This document shows positions 1-6,698 of a stretch of 12,302 bases of DNA, piece after piece. Below the pieces are notes generated by a model. That model worked only from the letters and a program-made list of their open reading frames with translations. It did not search any database and was not told where the DNA came from. The stretch spans positions 1-12,302 of the forward strand of contig JBNGDO010000151.1 of the NCBI GenBank assembly GCA_049975385.1, read 5' to 3'. Numbering within the stretch: the stretch's first letter is position 1; the number at the start of each line of letters is the position of its first letter. The translations under genes and the position numbers were made by a program. This DNA is from DSWT01 sp049975385 (GTDB taxonomy: Bacteria; Chloroflexota; Anaerolineae; B4-G1; SLSP01).

Positions 1-1
1 G

Positions 2-424
2 ACGAAGGGCGAATATTATCTGGCAGATGCGATCAATCTGATGCTCGAACAGGGCGCGCGCATCCAGGTGCGCCCGGCCGGCGTCTGGCAGGACACCGGC
101 AAGCCGGAGACGACCTTTATCACACACCGCTATCTGCTGGAACACGGCTGCGAGAACAGCTTCGAGTCGCCACGGCCTGGTGTGGCGATCATCCCGCCGG
201 TCTACATTCACCCGCACGCTGTGATCGAACGCTCGGTGGTCGGCCCGTATGTCTCCATCGGCCAGGACGTGGAAATACGCGACAGCATCCTGCGCGATAC
301 CATCGTAGACGAAGGCGTGGAGATCGATGCGGTGATGTTGGAAGAATCGATTGTAGGCCGTTGGGTTCAGCTCGCGGGCCGCTTCCGTAAGCTGAATATC
401 GGTGATTCGTCGACGGAGTTGTAA
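2..424 (+). CDS. Sugar-phosphate nucleotidyltransferase, C-terminal part (5' end outside window)
   Basis: The reading frame is open from base 2, so the gene is cut by the window start; 140 residues remain. The remnant begins TKGEYYLADAINLML, typical of the late part of the RmlA/GlmU-like nucleotidyltransferase fold. WQDTGKPE (about residues 34-41 of the fragment) resembles the W-x-DTG-x-PE sugar-binding motif of glucose-1-phosphate thymidylyl- or uridylyltransferases. From about residue 65 the protein has isoleucine/valine-rich hexapeptide-like repeats (VIERSVVGPYVSIG, VEIRDSILRDTIV) that form a left-handed beta-helix, as in the long archaeal/bacterial class of these enzymes. The expected reaction is NTP plus sugar-1-phosphate to NDP-sugar plus pyrophosphate in the cytoplasm, feeding cell-surface polysaccharide synthesis. 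The N-terminal GxGTRL-type nucleotide-binding motif lies outside the window, so the nucleotide and sugar cannot be assigned. Confidence 0.82.
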   Translation, partial: TKGEYYLADAINLMLEQGARIQVRPAGVWQDTGKPETTFITHRYLLEHGCENSFESPRPGVAIIPPVYIHPHAVIERSVVGPYVSIGQDVEIRDSILRDTIVDEGVEIDAVMLEESIVGRWVQLAGRFRKLNIGDSSTEL

Positions 425-428
425 AGCT

Positions 429-479
429 GTCAGCCGTCAGCGATCAGCCAGAGGCATTCGCCGATTCGCTCATTCGCTG
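429..479. repeat. Two adjacent short tandem repeats (3 x 7 nt and 3 x 8 nt)
   Basis: Bases 429-449 are three heptamers (GTCAGCC, GTCAGCG, ATCAGCC). Bases 456-479 are three octamers (ATTCGCCG, ATTCGCTC, ATTCGCTG). They fill most of the 85-base spacer between the nucleotidyltransferase and the aminotransferase. Both arrays are degenerate at the last base or two of each unit. They resemble the short tandemly repeated repetitive sequences described in cyanobacteria and seen in other large environmental genomes. No function is evident, and they end about 30 bases before the next start codon. Confidence 0.7.
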
Positions 480-509
480 ACTCTTGATTCTTTTCTCGAG
501 AGGAACTAG

Positions 510-1676
510 ATGGAGTCTGATACTTTCATTTCTAAACTCGCCAGGAGCATTCCGCCTTCTGGCATCCGCCGCTTCTTCGACATTGCAGCGACGATGGAGG
601 ATGTCATCAGTCTGGGCATCGGGGAACCAGATTTCGACACACCGGCGCCGATTGTGGAGGCCGGGATTGCGGCGCTGCGCAGTGGGGCGACGCACTACAC
701 GTCCAACGCCGGTTTGATCGAATTGCGGCAGGCCATCGCTGCGCACGTGCACAAACGCTACGGGCAAACTTACGACCCCGTCAACGAAGTTTTGGTGACG
801 GTGGGGGTCTCCGAAGCACTGTACGTGGCGATGGCGGCTCTGTTGGATCCCGGTGATGAGATTATCATTGCCGAGCCGTGCTTCGTCGCCTACGAACCGG
901 CGGCGGTGATAGTCGGCGCGGTGCCGGTCGCTATTCCCACAACGCCGGACACGGGATTCCAGCTCACAGCAGAGATGATCGAGGCCGCCATCACACCCAA
1001 GACGAAGGCGCTTTTTCTCGCCTCACCCAACAACCCCACAGGGGCAGTGATCAGCTATGAGCGGCTCACCGCGATTGCTGCCCTTGCGGAGAAGCATAAC
1101 CTGGTGGTTATCTCGGACGAAATCTACGACCGGCTGGTCTACGGAATGGAGCACGTGTGCTTCGCCAGCCTGCCGGGGATGCGCGAACGCACGATCGTCC
1201 TGCAAGGGTTCTCCAAAGCTTATGCCATGACAGGCTGGCGCGTGGGTTATATGGTGGGGCCAGAAACCTTGATCGCGGAGATGCGCAAGCTACACCAATA
1301 TCTGATCATGTCTGCGCCCACGCCGTCACAATGGGCGGCACTGAAGGCGCTGGAAGTGGGCGAGCCTTTCGTCCAGGCGATGTGGGCGGAATACAATCGC
1401 CGCCGCACGCTGGTCGTAGACGGCCTCAACGCGATAGGTCTGGCGTGTACCGAACCGCACGGCGCGTTCTACGCCTTCCCGTGCATCCAAAGCACCGGCT
1501 TCGACGATGAATTATTCGCCGAGAGATTACTACAAGAAGAGCACGTCGCCGTGATCCCGGGACGAGTTTTCGGAGCGTCTGGTGTGGGCTTCGTGCGAAT
1601 GTCTTATGCCACGGCTTATGAGAAGCTGGAAATCGCGCTGGAGCGGATTGCAGGGTTTGTGCAACGCAACCGGTAA
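510..1676 (+). CDS. Class I/II PLP-dependent aminotransferase (aspartate aminotransferase-like)
   Basis: The 388-residue length is normal for fold-type I, subgroup I-gamma aminotransferases. Visible motifs in order: ISLGIGEPDFDTP (33-45), which shapes the substrate entrance; THYTSNAGLIELRQAIA (61-77); ASPNNPTGAV (171-180), with N175 expected to contact the PLP ring hydroxyl; ISDEIYDRLVYG (201-212), with D203 pairing with the pyridine nitrogen and Y206 near the cofactor oxygen; FSKAYAMTGWRVGY (234-247), with K236 as the Schiff-base lysine and R244 as a phosphate ligand; and FVRMSYA with R363 as the likely substrate alpha-carboxylate arginine. The enzyme should move an amino group between an amino acid and a 2-oxo acid in the cytoplasm. 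Annotators would call it an aspartate aminotransferase or a generic aminotransferase; the second substrate cannot be read from sequence. The start is chosen because GAGAGGA lies five bases upstream of the ATG. All key catalytic residues are present. Confidence 0.93.
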   Translation: MESDTFISKLARSIPPSGIRRFFDIAATMEDVISLGIGEPDFDTPAPIVEAGIAALRSGATHYTSNAGLIELRQAIAAHVHKRYGQTYDPVNEVLVTVGVSEALYVAMAALLDPGDEIIIAEPCFVAYEPAAVIVGAVPVAIPTTPDTGFQLTAEMIEAAITPKTKALFLASPNNPTGAVISYERLTAIAALAEKHNLVVISDEIYDRLVYGMEHVCFASLPGMRERTIVLQGFSKAYAMTGWRVGYMVGPETLIAEMRKLHQYLIMSAPTPSQWAALKALEVGEPFVQAMWAEYNRRRTLVVDGLNAIGLACTEPHGAFYAFPCIQSTGFDDELFAERLLQEEHVAVIPGRVFGASGVGFVRMSYATAYEKLEIALERIAGFVQRNR

Positions 1677-1725
1677 CGTAGTGACGACTTCAATCGCTTT
1701 GTGAGCGGCTGGAGTCGCTACTACG
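1677..1725. repeat. Long imperfect palindrome (22-nt arms, 5-nt loop), REP-like
   Basis: Arms 1677-1698 and 1704-1725 flank the loop TTGTG. Counting pairs gives 17 Watson-Crick pairs, three G.T pairs and two mismatches out of 22. It begins directly after the aminotransferase stop codon (1674-1676). No T-run follows (the next bases are CAGGA), so it is not a standard intrinsic terminator, although it could slow polymerase or protect the mRNA 3' end. Paired mismatches that leave the fold intact suggest a structured element spread through a genome rather than a chance hairpin. Genome-wide copies would be needed to call it a repeat family. Confidence 0.75.
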
Positions 1726-1825
1726 CAGGAAGAAGATAGGGCCTAACCACTCAAATTCTTGCTCAACAAGCGAGAAAACGGGCTGCGAAAAGCCTTTTTG
1801 GTTCCGGTTTGTCCGGGTTAGGGTT

Positions 1826-3304
<1,479 letters not shown>

Positions 3305-3424
3305 AATTGCGATCAGAGACCGGTCACAGCAGATTTAGATCAAACTGGACACTGGTAGATTAACGCAAGAAGATGTGCGAAAAAGCCAGACCTCCAGTCA
3401 GCATGTAGAAGCACATATCAGATT

Positions 3425-3437
3425 AAGGAGAAGTGTT
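3425..3437 (+). promoter_or_regulatory. Shine-Dalgarno site that fixes the dehydrogenase start
   Basis: AAGGAG at 3425-3430 lies seven bases before ATG at 3438. This makes 3438 the credible start and rules out the in-frame GTG at 3375, which has no such site and would add 21 residues lacking family similarity. Confidence 0.85.
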
Positions 3438-4730
3438 ATGGCTAAACATGAAGAAATGAATCCTTTCAAATTGGCACAGGCGCAGTTTGACCATGTTGCC
3501 GAACAGATGGGATTGGAACAGGCGGTACGCGATATGTTGCGCTGGCCACTGCGCGAGTTCCGCTTCCAACTACCGGTGCGGATGGACGACGGCTCGATCA
3601 AGGTCTTTTTCGGGTTCCGTGTGCAGCATAACGACGCGCGTGGCCCGGCGAAAGGCGGTATCCGCTTCGCAGCCAATGAGACGCTGGATACGGTGCGCGC
3701 GCTCGCCACGTGGATGACGTGGAAATGCGCCGTGGCTGACATCCCACTCGGCGGCGGGAAGGGGGGCGTCGTGGTGGACCCGTCCGAGCTCTCGACCGGC
3801 GAGAAGGAACGCCTGTGCCGCGAGTGGATCGACGCCATCTGGAAGAACCTCGGCCCACGCAACGACGTACCCGCACCCGATGTGGGCACCACGTCTCAGA
3901 TGATGGGTTGGATGATGGACGAATATTCCAAGCTGCGCGGCGAATACGTACCGGGCGTGATTACCGGCAAACCGGTGGGGGGCGGCGGCTCATTGGGACG
4001 CACCGCTGCCACCGGGTTCGGCGTCGTCGTCACCGTCCGCGAGGCGATGAAGCATCTGGGGATCAGATCGACCGGACAAACGGCCTCGATCCAGGGATTC
4101 GGCAACGTCGCACAGTATGCCGCCAGGACGTTCATCGAAATGCTGGGGGGGCGGGTAATCTGCGTGTCGTGCTGGGATCGCGCCGACCGCACCGCGTATA
4201 CTTTCACCAAAGATGAAGGCATCGATCCCTACTTTCTGCAAAGTATCACCGATCAGTACGGCACGGTGGACAAAGCCAAGGCCCAGGATGCCGGCTACAG
4301 TGTCGAAGACGGCGACGCCTGGCTGAGCAAGGACGTTGATGTTCTCATCCCAGCAGCAGTGGAGGGTGTTATCACCGGGGACAATGTGCAAAACATCAGC
4401 TCGCACGTAAAGATTCTCGCCGAAGGCGCTAACGGGCCAACGATGCTGGAGGCCGACGCGGTGCTCAAGGAGCGCGGCGTTTTCGTCATTCCCGACTTCC
4501 TGTGCAACGCCGGTGGGGTCACGTGTTCCTATTTCGAACAGGTGCAAAACGACATGAACTACTACTGGTCGGAAGAGGAAGTGCTGGAGAAACTGGATCA
4601 GAAAATGGCCTCAGCATTCAAGGCTGTCCTGGAAATGTCACTGGAGAAGGATCTTTATATGCGCGACGCGGCCTATTGGGTGGCAATTGCCAGCGTCGAA
4701 CGGGCAATGCGCTTACGAGGATGGTTGTAA
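3438..4730 (+). CDS. Glu/Leu/Phe/Val-type dehydrogenase, probable glutamate dehydrogenase
   Basis: The 430-residue protein is of normal length for the hexameric 45-50 kDa glutamate dehydrogenases. It would reversibly deaminate L-glutamate to 2-oxoglutarate and ammonium with NAD(P). Seen in order: RGPAKGGIRF (68-77), with K72 as a substrate-carboxylate lysine; MTWKCAVADIPLGGGKGG (93-110), with K96 and catalytic K108; VPAPDVGT (144-151), with catalytic D148; and the Rossmann fingerprint GFGNVA (220-225). Where many relatives have VSDS after the second Rossmann strand, this protein has VSCWD (243-247), so a cysteine occupies the place of the acidic residue that often helps set NAD/NADP preference; cofactor choice is therefore uncertain. 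Leucine or phenylalanine dehydrogenases are usually shorter (about 350-380 residues), which favours glutamate. Translation starts at ATG 3438 behind a strong AAGGAG site. The 133-base spacer after gatB suggests its own promoter, though I could not pick one with confidence. Confidence 0.93.
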   Translation: MAKHEEMNPFKLAQAQFDHVAEQMGLEQAVRDMLRWPLREFRFQLPVRMDDGSIKVFFGFRVQHNDARGPAKGGIRFAANETLDTVRALATWMTWKCAVADIPLGGGKGGVVVDPSELSTGEKERLCREWIDAIWKNLGPRNDVPAPDVGTTSQMMGWMMDEYSKLRGEYVPGVITGKPVGGGGSLGRTAATGFGVVVTVREAMKHLGIRSTGQTASIQGFGNVAQYAARTFIEMLGGRVICVSCWDRADRTAYTFTKDEGIDPYFLQSITDQYGTVDKAKAQDAGYSVEDGDAWLSKDVDVLIPAAVEGVITGDNVQNISSHVKILAEGANGPTMLEADAVLKERGVFVIPDFLCNAGGVTCSYFEQVQNDMNYYWSEEEVLEKLDQKMASAFKAVLEMSLEKDLYMRDAAYWVAIASVERAMRLRGWL

Positions 4731-4737
4731 TTTTACC

Positions 4738-4795
4738 TTTTTGACCGGGTTTTCAGGATGGAACAACGCTTTCATCCTGTCAACCCGGTCAAAAG
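4738..4795. repeat. Long two-part palindrome between convergent genes
   Basis: The outer stem pairs 4739-4751 with 4782-4794 perfectly (13 bp, core GACCGGGTT/AACCCGGTC). After a small internal loop, an inner stem pairs CAGGATG (4754-4760) with CATCCTG (4773-4779), with a 12-base loop. The element sits between the dehydrogenase (+) and the small membrane protein gene (-), where a shared terminator is expected. However, the T-run is on the 5' side and the A-run on the 3' side as read on either strand, the reverse of a canonical bidirectional intrinsic terminator. It could still end transcripts less efficiently, or be a mobile intergenic palindrome of the CAGGAT/ATCCTG type seen in many environmental genomes. 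Confidence 0.75.
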
Positions 4796-4809
4796 TGCCC
4801 GGTAGTTGC

Positions 4810-5043
4810 TCAATCTTGGCTCAGACGCTCGAAGACAGTCAATATGATCCACAAGAGCAGAAAAACGCCTGCGCCGGGCAACAGACATAACAACCCGGTA
4901 AACATGGCGGGCCATCCATAAACCAGACCGATCACCACGCTGCCGATCAGCACTAACATAAGAATGATAGCCAGGACCAGACGACGCTCGGTCTGACGGC
5001 GATAAGCACGTGTATCAGTGGGTTTGTTTGGGCGGTTGACCAT
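4810..5043 (-). CDS. Small two-helix membrane protein of unknown function
   Basis: This encodes 77 residues. A basic, polar N-terminus (about 1-21, including RAYRRQTERR) is followed by hydrophobic helices at about 21-42 and 46-69 and a short charged tail (ERLSQD). The positive-inside rule places the N-terminus in the cytoplasm, with both ends inside. There is no cleavable signal peptide and I recognise no family. The start is supported by GGAG six bases before the ATG on the minus strand. It lies convergent to the dehydrogenase and codirectional with the release-factor-like gene 82 bases upstream, with an intrinsic terminator in between. That terminator ends only about 20 bases before this start codon, so expression may depend on read-through or on a promoter embedded in the terminator region. 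The reading frame, ribosome-binding site and sensible topology make a real gene likely. Confidence 0.75.
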   Translation of the reverse strand: MVNRPNKPTDTRAYRRQTERRLVLAIILMLVLIGSVVIGLVYGWPAMFTGLLCLLPGAGVFLLLWIILTVFERLSQD

Positions 5044-5060
5044 TGACTTCTCCGAGGATG

Positions 5061-5109
5061 AAAAAAACCGGGATTTTGTGAAAATACATTTTCCAAAATC
5101 CCGGTTTTT
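5061..5109 (-). terminator. Intrinsic terminator of the baeRF-like gene
   Basis: A perfect 16-bp stem pairs 5063-5078 with 5094-5109 and contains a CCGGG/CCCGG core. Read on the minus strand it ends in a run of seven T's (complement of 5061-5067). The loop itself can form a short GAAAAT/ATTTTC pairing. It begins 16 bases after the stop codon of the upstream minus-strand gene, exactly where a terminator is expected. The A-rich 5' side of the stem also allows weaker function in the opposite direction. Confidence 0.9.
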
Positions 5110-5125
5110 CGAACAAAGTACGCTG

Positions 5126-6229
5126 CTAATAACGCAACAATGCGCCGATGTGGGCGCTATTTAGCAAACCGTCATCGACCACCTCGACAGTTCCGCCCTT
5201 CTCGACAGCCTGGCTGATGACGGCTTCGGCGGCATCGGGGATTTCCACGATATCGCTCTGGCAGAAGATACATTTTTCCAGCGGCTGTGTTGTCAGATAC
5301 CCACAGCCCGTGCAGCGATAGCCCGGTGCGTGGAAGTCGCGTTCGACGACCAGAACCTGGGTGCGCCCCTCGTGTGTTACACTCAACGTCTGATCCAGCC
5401 CAATCACGCCGTTCATCCCCTTGGCAGCCGCCGTAACGACAGCTTGCACCAACTCGCGCCGTCGTTCGTCCTCCAAATCTTTGAGGAGCGCAAAGGCGGA
5501 CTCACGGATTTCAATATCGCCGGCCTCCATATTGGCATTGAACGTCCCCACGACGATTTCCTGAAGCTTCACGGGCAAGAGATCGCGGAATTGCGCAACC
5601 GTATAGTCGGCACCCGCCAATAGCAAGCGCCGTGGGGGATGCTCTTGACAGAAGTCAGCCAGTGCTGCTGCCACATCACGCAGATTGCGATGCACCAACT
5701 CCGCCTCTTTGCGGCCCGAAGCCTGTGAGCCACCGCGCATTCCCACTACGGAGGATCCGCGTCCTCTGCGGACGCTGCGAATATCTTCACCTACCGCGCC
5801 CTCCTGCGCGATCAATTCGCCCATCTGGAACAAAAAGAAACGTCCGCCCTGCCGGTCCACCAAAGCGACGGCGTAACGCCCGTAGAAGCCATCCAGTTCC
5901 ACCAACGGGGAAATATATGGCTTGCGCGCCGCCGTGATGCCATTGCGTACTGGGACCGCCAACGGAAAAACGTACCATATCCCCTCGGCCTGACGCGAAA
6001 ACATGACCAAACCACGCCCGGACCAGTCATACTCCAGATCAACGTACCGTTTTACGGCGTTGATGTCTTCGTCATCGACCTGGCCTTCAGCCTGTTTTAG
6101 CATTTCGCGCAACGCCAAGCGGTACTCTTCGGCAGCATGCTGTGTGGGGTCGACGTTCAAGTAGAGGCTCAAAATCGGACCACTTGCTTCGATAGTAGCC
6201 AATTCTCTCAGCGATTTTTCATCAAACAT
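5126..6229 (-). CDS. baeRF/Vms1-like (eRF1-related) protein with zinc ribbon
   Basis: The 367-residue protein has an eRF1/Pelota-like layout. The N-terminal domain (about 1-125) opens with the family-like phrase GPILSLYLNVDPT (17-29). A middle domain (about 115-235) carries a basic loop RRGRGSSVVGMRGGSQASGR (154-173) followed by a helix with KEAELVHRNLRD; GGSQ (166-169) corresponds to the GGQ/GSQ loop that release factors and Vms1-type peptidyl-tRNA hydrolases place in the ribosomal peptidyl-transferase centre. The C-terminal L7Ae-like domain (about 240-367) holds a zinc ribbon from C306, C309, C320 and C323 and ends in EKGGTVEVV, typical of eRF1 domain 3. The family (bacterial/archaeal eRF1-like, baeRF) is proposed to release peptides from stalled or split ribosomes, but few bacterial members have been tested. 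The minus-strand start is preceded by GGAGAAAGGA. The gene is probably monocistronic, with an intrinsic terminator right after it. Family call is firm; biochemical role is inferred. Confidence 0.85.
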   Translation of the reverse strand: MFDEKSLRELATIEASGPILSLYLNVDPTQHAAEEYRLALREMLKQAEGQVDDEDINAVKRYVDLEYDWSGRGLVMFSRQAEGIWYVFPLAVPVRNGITAARKPYISPLVELDGFYGRYAVALVDRQGGRFFLFQMGELIAQEGAVGEDIRSVRRGRGSSVVGMRGGSQASGRKEAELVHRNLRDVAAALADFCQEHPPRRLLLAGADYTVAQFRDLLPVKLQEIVVGTFNANMEAGDIEIRESAFALLKDLEDERRRELVQAVVTAAAKGMNGVIGLDQTLSVTHEGRTQVLVVERDFHAPGYRCTGCGYLTTQPLEKCIFCQSDIVEIPDAAEAVISQAVEKGGTVEVVDDGLLNSAHIGALLRY

Positions 6230-6260
6230 AGCCTTTTCCTTTCTCCAAACGGATGTGTAT

Positions 6261-6289
6261 ATTATGGTGACGAAGTGCCACTATAACCG
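6261..6289 (-). promoter_or_regulatory. Weak candidate promoter for the baeRF-like gene
   Basis: On the minus strand CATAAT (complement of 6261-6266) is one base from the TATAAT consensus and lies about 32 bases upstream of the start codon. No good -35 hexamer is found at 16-18 bases. TATAGT (complement of 6280-6285) is an alternative -10 with the same weakness. This is only a positional guess. Confidence 0.25.
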
Positions 6290-6422
6290 TAAGAGAACTT
6301 CCTTCGCGAACATCACCTCCTCGTGATAAGATATGTTGCCTACCCCGGATAGACCGGGATTAGATAGATTTTCATTGTACGTGTTCTTGCCTGTTGTGCA
6401 AGGATTTCGCACATTGCGCTCA

Positions 6423-6472
6423 ATAAACACACTGCGGGTGACATCTTTTCAGATGGCCCGCAGTGTGTTTAT
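6423..6472. repeat. Perfect 16-bp inverted repeat with inner hairpin
   Basis: ATAAACACACTGCGGG (6423-6438) is exactly repeated in inverse at 6457-6472, and CATC/GATG (6442-6445, 6452-6455) extends the fold around a six-base loop TTTTCA. No T-run follows on either strand, so it is not a standard terminator. It lies about 190 bases upstream of the nearer start codon (baeRF-like gene) and about 220 bases upstream of the SPFH start. It could be a transcription barrier between the two divergent units, a dispersed palindrome, or a binding site for a dimeric protein. Confidence 0.75.
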
Positions 6473-6678
6473 GGTTATTCTGTTGGGGGCATCAACTCTG
6501 TATTTTTGCATAAGCCCGAGCCCTGTTCCAAAATTCACCTTCATTGTAAGGATTTTTCGCGCGGATGTCAAGTGTAATTTGTCCATCATCTACTAGCAAG
6601 GCTATTTTCTTTTTTCTTATTCCATGCTAAAGTGGGTTAAGGAACCAGTACTGCTCGTACTTGTTGCTTCAGCGATAA

Positions 6679-6698
6679 CGCAAGGAGGTTTGCGCATG
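6679..6698 (+). promoter_or_regulatory. Shine-Dalgarno in a hairpin loop; sets the SPFH gene start
   Basis: AAGGAGG (6682-6688) lies seven bases before ATG 6696. This makes it the likely start rather than the upstream in-frame ATG at 6624, which is preceded only by a pyrimidine tract. CGCAA (6679-6683) and TTGCG (6690-6694) can pair perfectly and present GGAGGT as a six-base loop directly before the start codon. Whether this small hairpin affects translation is unknown. Confidence 0.7.

Larger units (their letters stand above)
6230..6695. other. Divergent intergenic region without a gene
   Basis: These 466 bases separate two divergent genes, so promoters in both directions must lie here. Contents: upstream signals of the baeRF-like gene (6230-6310), a short CCCGG/CCGGG hairpin near 6342-6356, a perfect 16-bp inverted repeat (6423-6472), a pyrimidine-rich stretch (6604-6623) and the leader of the SPFH gene. 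An open frame from 6333 to 6596 runs through the inverted repeat, has no clear ribosome-binding site and looks non-coding. Base composition is more AT-rich than the flanking genes. Confidence 0.7.

Noticed and set aside
1779..1800. GGCT/AGCC hairpin followed by five T's upstream of gatB
   Set aside because: The stem is only 4-5 bp with a G.T closing pair; too weak to call a terminator.
3375..3437. Upstream GTG start adding 21 residues to the dehydrogenase
   Set aside because: No Shine-Dalgarno, and the AAGGAG site is placed exactly for ATG 3438; the extension lacks family-like sequence.
3305..3437. Possible riboswitch or terminator in the gatB-dehydrogenase spacer
   Set aside because: Only a 5-bp GGTCT/AGACC pairing with a 16-base loop was seen, with no T-run and no known riboswitch core.
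3990..4547. 185-residue open frame on the minus strand
   Set aside because: Antisense to the conserved dehydrogenase core and without family-like motifs.
6333..6596. 87-residue open frame in the divergent intergenic region
   Set aside because: It reads through the perfect inverted repeat, has no convincing ribosome-binding site, and its protein shows no recognisable pattern.
6624..6695. Upstream ATG start adding 24 residues to the SPFH-like protein
   Set aside because: It is preceded by a pyrimidine tract without a ribosome-binding site, whereas ATG 6696 has AAGGAGG at ideal spacing.
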